Assembly (NCBI GenBank): GCA_017513095.1
Contig: JAFWDJ010000011.1
Location: 64,731 to 128,730 of the forward strand
DNA from: Clostridia bacterium
GTDB taxonomy: Bacteria > Bacillota > Clostridia > Oscillospirales > RGIG577
Reading direction: 5' to 3'
DNA: 64,000 nucleotides
Shown: piece by piece, positions 35,021 through 44,536 of the stretch
Numbering within the stretch: position 1 is the stretch's first letter
Layout: each line of letters starts with the position of its first letter
The notes under the pieces: generated by a model
Told to the model about the DNA's origin: nothing
The model's database searches: none
What the model saw: the letters and a program-made list of their open reading frames with translations, nothing else
Made by a program: the position numbers and the translations under genes

Positions 35021-35509
35021 ATGGAAAAAACATTCGTGCCGATAGAGTATCGGGAAAGCTTCAAGCCGCTTCTTATGTCATTTCTTATAAAATGCCTGCC
35101 CGAATCCGGCAGGACCCTCGATCTTGCGGGAAGGCATAAGTATTACTCGGATATCGAAAAGAACTTCAAAGGCTTTTGGTGCATGTTCGACGACGAAGGC
35201 GTCATCGGCACTTCCGCGGTGTCGGAGCTTGACGAAAAAAGCTGCGAGCTAAAATCGCTTTTTCTCTTAGAGCGGTATCACGGCCTCGGATACGGAAGGC
35301 TCCTTCTTTGGCAGGCGATCGCCTTCGCCGCAGAGAGCGGATACGAGCGGATGTATCTTGAGTCCCTCTCCTCAAGCACGCGCGCGCTGAACCTTTACAA
35401 AAAGGCCGGTTTTACCGATACCCAAAAATACAACACGAACGAATACACGGACGTTTTCATGGTTCTGGACTTAAAAAGCCTTCCGTCTGAGGACGCCGCT
35501 TCGAGATAA
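35021..35509 (+). CDS. GNAT-family N-acetyltransferase
   Basis: A 162-residue protein. The acetyl-CoA loop appears as YHGLGYGRLLL (about residues 87-97), preceded by a beta strand (ELKSLFLLERY). The C-terminal half has the ALNLYKKAGF motif common in GNAT enzymes. The substrate is unknown. It reads into hydG after 45 bases, so it may share a transcript with the hydrogenase maturases. Confidence 0.88.
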   Translation: MEKTFVPIEYRESFKPLLMSFLIKCLPESGRTLDLAGRHKYYSDIEKNFKGFWCMFDDEGVIGTSAVSELDEKSCELKSLFLLERYHGLGYGRLLLWQAIAFAAESGYERMYLESLSSSTRALNLYKKAGFTDTQKYNTNEYTDVFMVLDLKSLPSEDAASR

Positions 35510-35554
35510 TTCTAAACAGAATTTCACATACTTACCGTAAAGGGGCTGATTTTT

Positions 35555-36970
35555 GTGTACGATCCCAAATCGAAAAAGGCCGAGGAGTTCATCGACCACG
35601 ATGAGGTCATGGCAAGCCTTAAATTTGCCGAGGAAAACAAGCATAACGAAAAGCTGCTTCGGGAGATCCTCGAACGCGCAAAGCTTCGCAAGGGTCTTCC
35701 CCACCGCGAGGCCACGGCCCTTTTGGAGTGCGAGATCGACGAGATAAACGAAGAGATATTAAAGCTTGCCGGTCAGATAAAGCGCGACTTTTACGGCAAC
35801 CGCATCGTAATGTTCGCGCCTCTGTATCTTTCAAACTACTGCGTGAACGGCTGCCTTTACTGCCCGTATCATCTGAAGAACAAGCACATAAAGCGAAAGA
35901 AGCTTAGCCAGGAGGAAATAAAAAACGAGGTCATCGCCCTTATGGACATGGGCCACAAGCGCCTTGCGATAGAGGCCGGAGAGGACCCCGTAAACAATCC
36001 CATCGAATATATCCTCGAGAGCATAAAGACGATATACAGCGTTAAGCATAAAAACGGCGAGATACGCCGCGTCAACGTGAACATTGCCGCCACGACCGTG
36101 GAGAATTACAAAAAGCTCAAAGAAGCGGGCATCGGCACGTATATCCTCTTTCAGGAGACGTATCACAAGGAGAGCTACGAGCGCCTTCATCCCACCGGCC
36201 CCAAGCACAACTACGCCTACCACACCGAGGCGATGGACAGAGCCATGGAGGGCGGCATAGACGACGTGGGACTCGGTGTGCTCTTCGGGCTCGAGCTTTA
36301 CCGCTACGAGTTCGCGGCGCTTTTAATGCACGCGGAGCATCTTGAGGCCGCCTTCGGCGTGGGGCCGCATACGATAAGCATGCCCAGAGTAAAGCGCGCC
36401 GACGATATCGACCCCGACGTCTTCGACAACGGCATAAGCGACGAGCTTTTCGCAAAGATCTGCGCGCTCATACGCATAAGCGTGCCCTACACCGGCATGA
36501 TAATCTCGACGCGCGAAAGTCAGGCCGTGCGCGAACGGCTGCTCGCGCTCGGCGTATCGCAGATAAGCGGCGCGTCGCGCACATCCGTGGGCGGCTACTC
36601 CGAAGAGGAGCGCCCGCACGATACGGAGCAGTTCGACGTGTCCGACACGCGCACGCTCGACGAGGTCGTGGGCTGGCTCGTAAAGCTGGGCTATATTCCC
36701 TCGTTCTGCACCGCCTGCTACCGCGAAGGGCGCACGGGCGACAGATTCATGAAGCTTTTAAAGAGCAATCAGATACAGAACTGCTGCCATCCGAACGCGC
36801 TCATGACCTTAAAGGAATATACCGAGGATTACGCCTCGCCCGAAACGAAGGCGATTGCCGACAAGCTCATCCTCGACGAAACGAAGAACGTACCGAACGA
36901 GAACGTGCGCCGCATAGTTTTAGATAATCTTAAAAAAATTGAATCGGGCGCGCGCGATTTCAGATTTTAG
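35555..36970 (+). CDS. hydG: [FeFe]-hydrogenase maturase HydG (tyrosine lyase)
   Basis: A 471-residue radical SAM enzyme from GTG at 35555 (AAAGGGG upstream). The SAM cluster motif is CVNGCLYC (C-x3-C-x2-C, about residues 92-99). The C-terminal auxiliary cluster motif CTAC plus a third Cys 22 residues later (QIQNCC) is diagnostic of HydG rather than ThiH. HydG cleaves tyrosine to make the CO and CN ligands of the H-cluster. hydF follows 12 bases later. Confidence 0.95.
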   Translation: MYDPKSKKAEEFIDHDEVMASLKFAEENKHNEKLLREILERAKLRKGLPHREATALLECEIDEINEEILKLAGQIKRDFYGNRIVMFAPLYLSNYCVNGCLYCPYHLKNKHIKRKKLSQEEIKNEVIALMDMGHKRLAIEAGEDPVNNPIEYILESIKTIYSVKHKNGEIRRVNVNIAATTVENYKKLKEAGIGTYILFQETYHKESYERLHPTGPKHNYAYHTEAMDRAMEGGIDDVGLGVLFGLELYRYEFAALLMHAEHLEAAFGVGPHTISMPRVKRADDIDPDVFDNGISDELFAKICALIRISVPYTGMIISTRESQAVRERLLALGVSQISGASRTSVGGYSEEERPHDTEQFDVSDTRTLDEVVGWLVKLGYIPSFCTACYREGRTGDRFMKLLKSNQIQNCCHPNALMTLKEYTEDYASPETKAIADKLILDETKNVPNENVRRIVLDNLKKIESGARDFRF

Positions 36971-36982
36971 GAGGTGCCTTAA

Positions 36983-38182
36983 GTGGGACTTAACGATACC
37001 CCCGCCTCGGAGCGCGTCCATATAGGCTTTTTCGGCTGCACGAACGCGGGCAAATCGAGCGTCGTAAACGCCGTGACGGGGCAGAATCTCGCCATCGTCT
37101 CCGACGTTTCGGGCACGACGACCGACCCTGTGTTAAAGACTATGGAGCTTTTGCCCCTGGGCCCCGTCGTGATAATCGATACGGCGGGCATCGACGACAC
37201 GGGCGAGCTTGGGCAGCTTCGCATGAAGAAAAGCCGCGATATTTTAAGAAAGACCGACATCGCCGTATTAGTGGTCGACGCTGCGGCGGGCCTTTCCCCC
37301 GCCGATGTTTCGCTCATCGGGGATTTCGGGCGGCTCGGCGTGCCGTATATCATCGCCTACAACAAGTGCGATCTTCTTAAAAGCATTCCCGCGCCCGCAA
37401 AGCGCGAAATATACGTAAGCGCGAAAAGCGGCGAAAACATAAGCGAGTTAAAGGAGCGCATTGCCGCGTTAAAGCCCGAGGGCCGCGAAAAGCCGCTTAT
37501 CTCCGATAAGCTCTCGCGCGGCGATATCGTGATACTCGTCGTGCCTATCGACAAATCAGCGCCCAAGGGAAGACTCATACTGCCCCAGCAGCAGACGATA
37601 CGCGACGTTCTCAGCGTCGGCGCGCTCTCGCTCGTAACGGGTGTCGGTGAGCTTTCCGACGCGCTCGCGCGTCTTCGCGGCGGCGTGCGCATGGTGATAA
37701 CCGACAGCCAGGTCTTCTCCGAGGTCTCGCGCATAGTGCCGCCCGACGTGCCGCTTTGCTCGTTTTCGATACTTTTCGCGCGGCTGAAGGGCGACCTTAA
37801 AACACTGACGGACGGCGCGCGCACACTCAAAGACCTCCCCGACGGCGCGCGCGTTCTCATAAGCGAGGGCTGCACCCATCACCGCCAGTGCGAGGACATC
37901 GGCACGGTAAAGCTGCCGAAATGGATACGCGAATACACGGGGCGCGATATCGGGTTCGAGTTTACCTCGGGCGGCGAGTTCCCCGACGACCTGTCGCGCT
38001 TCTCGCTCGTCGTTCACTGCGGCGGATGTATGCTCAATGAACGTGAAATGAAGCACCGCATAGCAAAGGCGAAGCTTGACGGCGTGCCGATAACGAATTA
38101 CGGCACCGCGATAGCCGAAATGAAGGGCATTTTAAAACGAAGCCTTGAGATTTTTGAAGGAACGGACGAAAATGGGTATTAA
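36983..38182 (+). CDS. hydF: [FeFe]-hydrogenase maturation GTPase HydF
   Basis: A 399-residue protein from GTG at 36983 with AGGAGGTG 6 bases upstream. The N-terminal GTPase has P-loop GCTNAGKSS, the SGTTTDP switch and DTAGIDD as G3. The C-terminal domain holds cluster ligands in CTHHRQC and HCGGCML, the conserved C-x-H ... H-C-x-x-C set. HydF is the scaffold that passes the diiron subcluster to the hydrogenase. Confidence 0.95.
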   Translation: MGLNDTPASERVHIGFFGCTNAGKSSVVNAVTGQNLAIVSDVSGTTTDPVLKTMELLPLGPVVIIDTAGIDDTGELGQLRMKKSRDILRKTDIAVLVVDAAAGLSPADVSLIGDFGRLGVPYIIAYNKCDLLKSIPAPAKREIYVSAKSGENISELKERIAALKPEGREKPLISDKLSRGDIVILVVPIDKSAPKGRLILPQQQTIRDVLSVGALSLVTGVGELSDALARLRGGVRMVITDSQVFSEVSRIVPPDVPLCSFSILFARLKGDLKTLTDGARTLKDLPDGARVLISEGCTHHRQCEDIGTVKLPKWIREYTGRDIGFEFTSGGEFPDDLSRFSLVVHCGGCMLNEREMKHRIAKAKLDGVPITNYGTAIAEMKGILKRSLEIFEGTDENGY

Positions 38183-38885
38183 GACGATACGCACGGTCTC
38201 ATTCGGCGGTATTCCCATAGAATATACACTCGAACGGAAGCCCGTAAAGAACATAAATCTGCGCGTGAGGTCCGATAAAAGCGTATACGTCTCCGCGAAC
38301 GCGCGTGTTCCCGTGCGATATATTGACGATTTCGTCCGCTCGAAGGGCGCGTTCATAATAAACGCGCAAAAGAAGACGGCGGCAGCGCCGAAAAGCGCCG
38401 CCGCACCAAAAAAATATGAGAACGGCGAGGCCTTTCGCCTTCTGGGACGGACGTTTTATCTAAAAATAACCGAGGGCGCGAAGGAAGGCGTTTACGCCGA
38501 GGATGACCGCCTTGTTGTCATTCAGAAAAACGTGTCTGACAAAAAGCGCACCGAACGGCTCGTAAAAAGCTTTAAGCTCGAGCTTTGCAAAAGCGTGTTT
38601 ACGAAGCTTCATAAGGCACGCTATCCCGATTTTCAGGCGTACACGCGCGGCCTGCCCGCGCTTCGCATACGCGATATGAAGTCACGCTGGGGCTCGTGCA
38701 TCCCCGCGAAGAACGTGATAACGCTCAATTCGCGCCTCATCGAAAAATCGCCCGAGCTTATAGATTACGTCGTGCTTCACGAATACTGCCACTTCGTTCA
38801 CCCGAACCATTCGGCGGCGTTTCACGCGCTCGTGGCGCGTTATATGCCCGACTGGAAGAAAAGAAGAACGCTTCTTAACGCGTAA
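38172..38885 (+). CDS. YgjP/DUF45-type metallopeptidase
   Basis: A 237-residue protein. The start at 38172 (MGIKTIRTV) overlaps the hydF stop by 11 bases and has AAGGAACGG upstream. The C-terminal domain has the zinc site HEYCHFVHPNHS (H-E-x-x-H plus downstream histidines), preceded by RDMKSRWGSC, the standard DUF45 signature. Its substrate is unknown. Coupling to hydF could be accidental. Confidence 0.88.
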   Translation: MGIKTIRTVSFGGIPIEYTLERKPVKNINLRVRSDKSVYVSANARVPVRYIDDFVRSKGAFIINAQKKTAAAPKSAAAPKKYENGEAFRLLGRTFYLKITEGAKEGVYAEDDRLVVIQKNVSDKKRTERLVKSFKLELCKSVFTKLHKARYPDFQAYTRGLPALRIRDMKSRWGSCIPAKNVITLNSRLIEKSPELIDYVVLHEYCHFVHPNHSAAFHALVARYMPDWKKRRTLLNA

Positions 38886-39205
38886 GCGCAAGGAAGCGTT
38901 TATTTTTTCGCCGCCTCCCAACCCGAGGGGAAGGCAATACGGGCGCACGATGCGCCCGACACGGCTTGACCGATGGGGATGCTTTGGCTCACGTAAAGCG
39001 TTCCACCCCGCGGGGGAAGGCTAAAACCGCGGCCGTGTGGATGCGCAAATCCATACACACAAACTTTTTTCTGCGTTTCTAAAAAAACGCCGCCAAAAAG
39101 CCATATTTATTTCCATAAATGTTTTTTATTATATTTGCTTTTTTCGTTTGAATTACTTATTATAATATAGTCAATTTATATTTACTTAATTGAAAGGATC
39201 CCCGC
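38886..39205. other. Intergenic region with repeats
   Basis: An AACGCTTC/GAAGCGTT pair with a T-run (38868-38906) can end the metallopeptidase transcript. Then comes a dispersed repeat (38911-39023), followed by AT-rich DNA with a TATAAT-like box near 39160 that probably serves the MFS gene. No open frame here looks coding. Confidence 0.6.
38911..39023. repeat. Dispersed palindromic repeat, second type
   Basis: Starts CGCCTCCCAACCCGAGGGGAAGG, contains GGGCGCACGATGCGCCC (an internal palindrome) and ends CCCCGCGGGGGAAGGCT. Its end pieces resemble the repeat at 31895-32036. Confidence 0.55.
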
Positions 39206-40630
39206 ATGAATACAAAAGTCAACTCAAAGGGCGTTTTCGTCGTGCTTGTGCTGGGCGCGATAATAACCGCTCTCGTATCTACGGTGATGAGCACCGCGCT
39301 GCCCGCAATCATGGCGGAATTCGTCATCCCCGCTTCGCAGGCACAGCTCGTCACGAGCATATATTCGCTAGTAAGCGGCGTTATGATACTCGCGACCGCC
39401 GTTATAATCAAAAAGTTCAAGACAAGACGCCTCTTTCTTACGGGAATGTTCCTTTTCTCAATAGGCGTGCTCCTGTGCGCGATATGCCCCACCTACGGCG
39501 TAATGCTCGCGGGGCGCGTCGTTCAGGGCGTGGGCTACGGCATAATTATCTCGCTTACACAGGTTGTTATACTTACGATAGTGCCCGAGGGACGGCGGGG
39601 ATTTGCAATGGGCATATACGGCTTCGCCGTAGTGCTTGCGCCAATCCTGGGCCCCATTTTAGGCGGCCTCGTCATCGACCATTATTCGTGGCGGCTCATA
39701 TTCTGGATAATACTGCTCATCTGCGCGGTCGATATCATCCTGGGTCTCATATTCATGCGCAACGTGCTTGAGAACACGCCTCAGCGCTTCGACGTGCCCT
39801 CCATGATACTTGCGGCAGTGGGCTTTACGGGCGTAGTGCTCGGCACGGGCAATATCGGCACTTATCCGTTCTTAAGCGTTCAGACGGGACTTCTTCTCTT
39901 AGTCGGCGTCGCGGCCCTCGTCGTATTCGCGCTTCGTCAGATGAAGCTTGAAAACCCGCTTCTTAATCTTCGCGTCTTTACGGAGCGCGACTTCACCGTG
40001 GCCGTCATAATGAGCGTCATCCTCTACGGCACGATGAACGCCATGCCCACGATTATGCCCATACTCGTTCAGACGATAATGGGACACAGCGCGACGATGT
40101 TCGGCATAATAATCGCACCCTGCTCCGTGCTCATGGCAGTCTTAAGCCCCTTTACGGGCAAGCTCTTCGATAAGATTGGCATGCGTCCGCTCGCGCTCAT
40201 CGGCTGCGTGCTTGCGACGATAAGCAATGCGTGCATACTGTTTGTGCGCCGGGACAGCCCCGTTATACTTCTCATCGCGATACTTATCGTATTCGGCATC
40301 GGCATGGCCTTCGTCGTTATGAATCTCGTCACCTTCGGCATGGAAAAGCTTGAGGGCGCAAAGAAAACGGACGGCACCGCGCTCATCACCTGCCTTCGCA
40401 CAATGGGCAGCGCGCTCGGGACGGCAGGCTTCGTGGCGCTCATGTCCGTCGGCACGACCGCAGGACAGTATACTGTTGAGAACGTGCACCACAGCTATAT
40501 AGGCATGACCGTTTGCACCGCGATTACGGTGATTATCGTAATTGTCTTCATTCGGGGAAAGAAAAAGGACGAAAAGAATAAGCTTCCGGCGCCCGAGACG
40601 CCGATCGAAAGCGAAGGCGAAAACGAATAA
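39206..40630 (+). CDS. MFS multidrug exporter, DHA2 type
   Basis: A 474-residue transporter with about 14 hydrophobic segments. ALPAIMAEF after helix 1, GRVVQGVGYG (motif B), the GPILGGLVIDHYSWRLIFWI stretch (motif C with its end) and a Lys/Glu-rich tail are typical of EmrB/QacA-like drug:H+ antiporters. There is no adjacent regulator. GAAAGGATCC precedes the ATG. Confidence 0.88.
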   Translation: MNTKVNSKGVFVVLVLGAIITALVSTVMSTALPAIMAEFVIPASQAQLVTSIYSLVSGVMILATAVIIKKFKTRRLFLTGMFLFSIGVLLCAICPTYGVMLAGRVVQGVGYGIIISLTQVVILTIVPEGRRGFAMGIYGFAVVLAPILGPILGGLVIDHYSWRLIFWIILLICAVDIILGLIFMRNVLENTPQRFDVPSMILAAVGFTGVVLGTGNIGTYPFLSVQTGLLLLVGVAALVVFALRQMKLENPLLNLRVFTERDFTVAVIMSVILYGTMNAMPTIMPILVQTIMGHSATMFGIIIAPCSVLMAVLSPFTGKLFDKIGMRPLALIGCVLATISNACILFVRRDSPVILLIAILIVFGIGMAFVVMNLVTFGMEKLEGAKKTDGTALITCLRTMGSALGTAGFVALMSVGTTAGQYTVENVHHSYIGMTVCTAITVIIVIVFIRGKKKDEKNKLPAPETPIESEGENE

Positions 40631-40635
40631 AGCGC

Positions 40636-40672
40636 AAACGGGCGGAGCCAAAAGGCTCCGCCCGTTTTTTTA
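40636..40672. terminator. Bidirectional terminator
   Basis: A 14-bp perfect stem (AAACGGGCGGAGCC / GGCTCCGCCCGTTT) with an AAAA loop and T-run. It serves the converging MFS gene (plus) and fibre gene (minus), and overlaps the latter's stop region. Confidence 0.9.
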
Positions 40673-43414
40673 TACCGTCGGATAAAACCTGTAATGTCCG
40701 CGCCAGGCGTACCATTCGCCCGCGCTCATGGCCGCGGGCTGACTGCCCCGGCTGAACAGAATAAAATATCCCTTGCTGCCCGCGCCGTCGTAATAATAAT
40801 CGACGGCGTTTTTGCCGCAGCCGAAGCCTCTGTCGAGATACATCTCAAGGCTTACCGTGCCGCCCTTCGCCGTGACGCACTCCACCTCGGATGCGTTCTT
40901 GTAGTCGTCGACCGTCGCCGCCGTAATAAGCGAGCTTGTGTACTCCGGAATATGAAGGTTCGGCGCGAACGCGCTGCCCGCGAACTGAAGCCCCGAATAC
41001 CATCTCATGAGTATATCCTCAAGCGGCGTGAAATCGACGCCCACCTCTATCAGGCCGCCGCCCAGAAATCTTGCGAAGCCGTGCTCCTCGAGGCATTCGC
41101 GGCCCGTGCCGTATCCGTTTGCGTCGCGCTCAAGCTTTGCCGTATTGCCCGCCTGAACGCGGTTGACCCAGCGTATTTCGACATTCTTTCCCGCGATATT
41201 CGGCGCGTCGGTCTCTTTTCCGTCCGCATAGACCTTCCACGTGACGGTACGCGCCGTAGGCGTGCCGTTTGCGGCGCTGTCCGTGTATATGTTATGGTTG
41301 CCGCCCGTCGTGTTCGACGAAATAATGCCCTTTGAGGGGTCGAGCCTGTCGCCGTCGGCGTCGTCCGCGGCGGCGAAATCATACGGGCCTATCCAGTCCG
41401 TAGAGGTTGAAAAGAGCGGAGTTCCCTTATAAGACGCGCCGGCCAGATTCATAAGCCTGTTGTTTCCCCACTTGCGCCATGAGAACGTAAAATCTCCGTC
41501 GTGCACGATTATGCCGTCGTCAGTCCTTCTTGCGTTCAGCGCCGAGCCGGGTATAATATCGCGCACGTCGCTTACCTGCGTGAGCACGGTAACGCCCGCC
41601 GGATTTGCGTCGTTCCCGTTTACGTACATGACGGCCGCGCCTTCCGGCGCCGTAATGAGCGTCTCCATTCCGCCGCTGTCGGGATAAAAGCTTTCGCTTG
41701 CGACAATGTTTCCGTCGCCGTCGAGCATCGTACAAAGTGCGTAGCTTACTGACGCCGCCTGATAGCCCGCGACGCGGTAACGGCCGCCCGGACGCACTTC
41801 GTATTCGAGACAATGATGCGACCCCGCAAGCGCCGACGTATCAATAAGACTTGTGTGGAGCGCACTGTAAAGCCTGTTCGTATACGTCTGCGACGGCGCC
41901 GCAGTATCGCCGTCGATGTACGGCCTGTCAAGCTTTGCGCTCTCAAGCGCGGCGATATCGCGCGTGTTTTCTTCTATAATTTCATGCCAGCCCGATATAT
42001 CGTCGAAAAAATCGTAGATGATCATGCGCGCGGGACGGCCGGTGTATCCGAGCACGTAAATATACTCCGCGCCCGCGGGCGCGTAAACGTCCGCCGTAAC
42101 GCTGCCGGCCGCCGAAAGGCCCGGCGGCGCGTATTCGATGCAGTCGTCGTTCCCGTCGAAGAACGCGTAGAGCACGTTGCTCTGCGACGGCATAACGCCC
42201 CAAAGACTCAGCTTCTGCCCCGGCTCTACCTCGAATTTGTTCACGTAATATCCGGAGTATTCCACAAACCCGCCTGAGGGACGGAATATGCGGTTTTCAT
42301 ACGTCGCGGTCGGCGTCTGCTCGAAAAGCTCGTACGGCTTGTCAAGCTTGCCGCGTATTTCGTCGTACCACGGCGCAATGTCGCGTATGAGCGTAACTTC
42401 ATATACGTCCGGCTCAAACGTGGCTGTTCCGTTTACGTGAATATAGCTTGCGCCCTCGGGCATATCGGCATATAGCGTCTTTTCTCCGTTTCCCGTGAGA
42501 CTTGCGGGAGACGACGCTATCATCTCGTCGTTTTCGTTGAAAACGCTGTAAAGCGGATATGAGTAGTTTGGCTGCGCGCCGATGATACGCAGCTTTTCCC
42601 CCGCCGCCGCTTCAAACGTGTAGCAGCGGTTCTGCGCCGAAATCCCCTCGCTAACGAACTCGGCGCGGCTTACGCTGTACAGCGTACCGCTGCGGCGTTC
42701 CTCGGGCAAACGGCGCAAAAGCGTTTCGGGTACATCAAGCTTTCGCTCCGAAAGAGCCGCAATCGCGCCGCCCACGGCCGCCGCGTCCGCCGCATGACCC
42801 GCAAGGGACAGTTCCGCGTCGATGTTCAGTATCTCGCCGTTGTCGCCCTTATCACCCTTGTCGCCCTTGTCGCCTTTATCGCCCTTCGGTATCGTGAAGC
42901 TTAAAACGGCGTCGTTTGCGGTGCCGGCGTTTACGACGGACGCCTCGCTTCCGGCCTCGCCCGTCGTCACCATGCCTACTTCAACGGTGGCGGCGTCGCC
43001 CTTGTCGCCCTTGTCGCCCTTAACCCTGCCCGCGCCGATAAGCGAAAGCATCTCTTCCCACATCGTGGGTGAGGGCTCGCGTCCCTCGGGCGCGCCTTTC
43101 GCGCCCGCCTCAACAGGCAGCGGCGGCGTATACACCGTAGGCATTCTTACGCCCTCGCGCACGCCGTACACGCCTATTTTAAGCTGCGCCTTGCCCATCG
43201 GGCTCCTTTCAAGCGTCTCCCACGGGATAATGCACTCGCCGTCTACGACGGGCGCCTCGCGTTCATCGCTCTGCGATGAAAAAACGGCCGTTTTCTCAAA
43301 TCCGTCCCATTCTGGCGAGAACTCAAAAAGACAGCGGTAAAGATTTTCGCTGCCGCTCACAAGCCTGTCCGCCTGTAAGACCGTTATCTCCTGTCCCCTT
43401 ACTTTTAATACCAT
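40670..43414 (-). CDS. Phage-fibre/collagen-like modular surface protein
   Basis: A 914-residue protein with no signal peptide. Residues 1-130 resemble the N-terminal baseplate-attachment part of phage fibre/BppU-like proteins (YTPPLPVEAGA, PSPTMWEEML). Two collagen-like GDKGDK runs follow (about 134-141 and 180-195). Three beta-rich modules of about 120 residues come next (about 230-355, 360-475 and 500-620), each ending near (A)PEGA-x-YI-x-V. A unique C-terminal domain closes it. No tail genes adjoin it. It follows cotJC on the same strand, after a terminator. GGGGG lies 6 bases before the ATG. Confidence 0.8.
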   Translation of the reverse strand: MVLKVRGQEITVLQADRLVSGSENLYRCLFEFSPEWDGFEKTAVFSSQSDEREAPVVDGECIIPWETLERSPMGKAQLKIGVYGVREGVRMPTVYTPPLPVEAGAKGAPEGREPSPTMWEEMLSLIGAGRVKGDKGDKGDAATVEVGMVTTGEAGSEASVVNAGTANDAVLSFTIPKGDKGDKGDKGDKGDNGEILNIDAELSLAGHAADAAAVGGAIAALSERKLDVPETLLRRLPEERRSGTLYSVSRAEFVSEGISAQNRCYTFEAAAGEKLRIIGAQPNYSYPLYSVFNENDEMIASSPASLTGNGEKTLYADMPEGASYIHVNGTATFEPDVYEVTLIRDIAPWYDEIRGKLDKPYELFEQTPTATYENRIFRPSGGFVEYSGYYVNKFEVEPGQKLSLWGVMPSQSNVLYAFFDGNDDCIEYAPPGLSAAGSVTADVYAPAGAEYIYVLGYTGRPARMIIYDFFDDISGWHEIIEENTRDIAALESAKLDRPYIDGDTAAPSQTYTNRLYSALHTSLIDTSALAGSHHCLEYEVRPGGRYRVAGYQAASVSYALCTMLDGDGNIVASESFYPDSGGMETLITAPEGAAVMYVNGNDANPAGVTVLTQVSDVRDIIPGSALNARRTDDGIIVHDGDFTFSWRKWGNNRLMNLAGASYKGTPLFSTSTDWIGPYDFAAADDADGDRLDPSKGIISSNTTGGNHNIYTDSAANGTPTARTVTWKVYADGKETDAPNIAGKNVEIRWVNRVQAGNTAKLERDANGYGTGRECLEEHGFARFLGGGLIEVGVDFTPLEDILMRWYSGLQFAGSAFAPNLHIPEYTSSLITAATVDDYKNASEVECVTAKGGTVSLEMYLDRGFGCGKNAVDYYYDGAGSKGYFILFSRGSQPAAMSAGEWYAWRGHYRFYPTV
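42836..42894 (-). repeat. Collagen-like 9-base coding repeat
   Basis: Tandem codon triplets for Gly-Asp-Lys inside the fibre gene, on the minus strand. A shorter run lies at 42998-43020. This is coding repetition, not CRISPR. Confidence 0.85.
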
Positions 43415-43630
43415 ACAATTCCCCCTGTCGCAAATTTTGCTCCTCTTTTATAAGCGGCTGTTCGCGGCGCGTTTTGCACGCGCCGCCCCTTCGCTTTACT
43501 TTGATTATGTCCGCAGCCGCAGCGCAAGTCCATGACATAAGCGCGTTGGACGCATTTTCGGCACTTTCCGTTAAAAAACGCGGATAAACCGCGCCGAAAG
43601 CGCGAAATTTGCGCATTTCGCGCTATAAAC

Positions 43631-43657
43631 GAAAAGCGGGCTTTTGCCCGCTTTTTC
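43631..43657 (-). terminator. Terminator after cotJC
   Basis: GAAAAGCGGGC / GCCCGCTTTTTC stem with a 4-base loop, 2 bases past the cotJC stop on the minus strand. The rest of 43415-43630 has no gene, only GC-rich inverted repeats. Confidence 0.8.
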
Positions 43658-43658
43658 G

Positions 43659-44255
43659 TCACTTATCATACGAGGGGTTGTATGCGTAGTAGTTTTTGCA
43701 GTCGAGCTTCGATTTCGCGATCTCAAGCGCCTCGCCGAAGCGCTGGAAGTGCACGATCTCGCGCTCTCTAAGAAACTTTATCGGGTCGCGCACGTCGGGA
43801 TCGTCTATAAGGCGCAGGATGTTGTCGTAGCTTATGCGCGCCTTCTGCTCCGCCGCAAGGTCCTCGAAAAGGTCGGCGAGCACGTCGCCCGTTGAGGCTA
43901 TCGTCTTCGCCGAGAACGGCGTGCCGTTCGCGTCCGCGGGATATATGCCCGCCGTGTGATTTACGAAATACGCGTCGAGTCCGCTTGCCTTAATCTCTTC
44001 CGGCGTCATTTTCCGCGTAAGCTGATGGATTATCGCACTCACCATCTCAAGATGCGCAAGCTCCTCCGTGCCCACGTCGTTCAAAGTCGCCTTTATGCGG
44101 CTGTCGGGCGCGCTTATTCGCTGCGAAAGATATCGCGTTGCCGCGCCCAGCTCCCCGTGCGGCCCGCCGAGCTGCGCCATAATGACCTTTGCCGCCGTCG
44201 GATTCGGGGTCTTTATTTTCACGGGGTATTGAAGCTTCTTTTCATATATCCACAT
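43659..44255 (-). CDS. cotJC: Spore coat protein CotJC, manganese-catalase family
   Basis: A 198-residue ferritin-like protein. Metal ligands fall in HGELGAATRYL, GTEELAHLEMV and the later EDLAAEQKARI and REREIVHFQRF helices, which fits a di-manganese catalase. The start overlaps the cotJB stop by one base. CotJC is a coat component made in the mother cell, and its presence is the best evidence that this organism sporulates. Confidence 0.95.
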   Translation of the reverse strand: MWIYEKKLQYPVKIKTPNPTAAKVIMAQLGGPHGELGAATRYLSQRISAPDSRIKATLNDVGTEELAHLEMVSAIIHQLTRKMTPEEIKASGLDAYFVNHTAGIYPADANGTPFSAKTIASTGDVLADLFEDLAAEQKARISYDNILRLIDDPDVRDPIKFLREREIVHFQRFGEALEIAKSKLDCKNYYAYNPSYDK

Positions 44256-44536
44256 CAGGCGTTCACCCCCGTTTCCCCGGATTCAAAGCCGTATTCCCAC
44301 GGCCACGGCGCCTCGGCCCACGTAAATGCGCCGCCGTACGCGCTCCCCGCCGCCGTGACGGGGCCGTATTTCGCCGCGTATTCGGCCGTCGCTTCGTCCC
44401 GCTTTTTTATGAGCTCGTTTAAGAAGGCCAGAGCCTTTTTGCAGTCGGGGTGCGTGTCGAGAAAGAGATTCGTTTCGACTATGGCGAAGCCCAGGATCTG
44501 AAGCGTTCGCATAAGCTTATCTTTTTCGCCGTTCAC
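44255..44536 (-). CDS. cotJB: Spore coat protein CotJB
   Basis: A 93-residue protein from the GTG at 44536, with GGAGG about 10 bases upstream. LQILGFAIVETNLFLDTHP and ALAFLNELIKKRDEA are CotJB motifs, and the Trp-rich PWPWEYGF end is also typical. The start overlaps the cotJA stop in GTGA. Confidence 0.92.
   Translation of the reverse strand: MNGEKDKLMRTLQILGFAIVETNLFLDTHPDCKKALAFLNELIKKRDEATAEYAAKYGPVTAAGSAYGGAFTWAEAPWPWEYGFESGETGVNA

Noticed and set aside
42836..43020. CRISPR-like short tandem repeats
   Set aside because: These are 9-base Gly-Asp-Lys codon repeats inside a coding sequence, without spacers.
40670..43414. Complete prophage tail region
   Set aside because: Only one fibre-like gene is present. 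Its neighbours are an MFS exporter and spore-coat genes.
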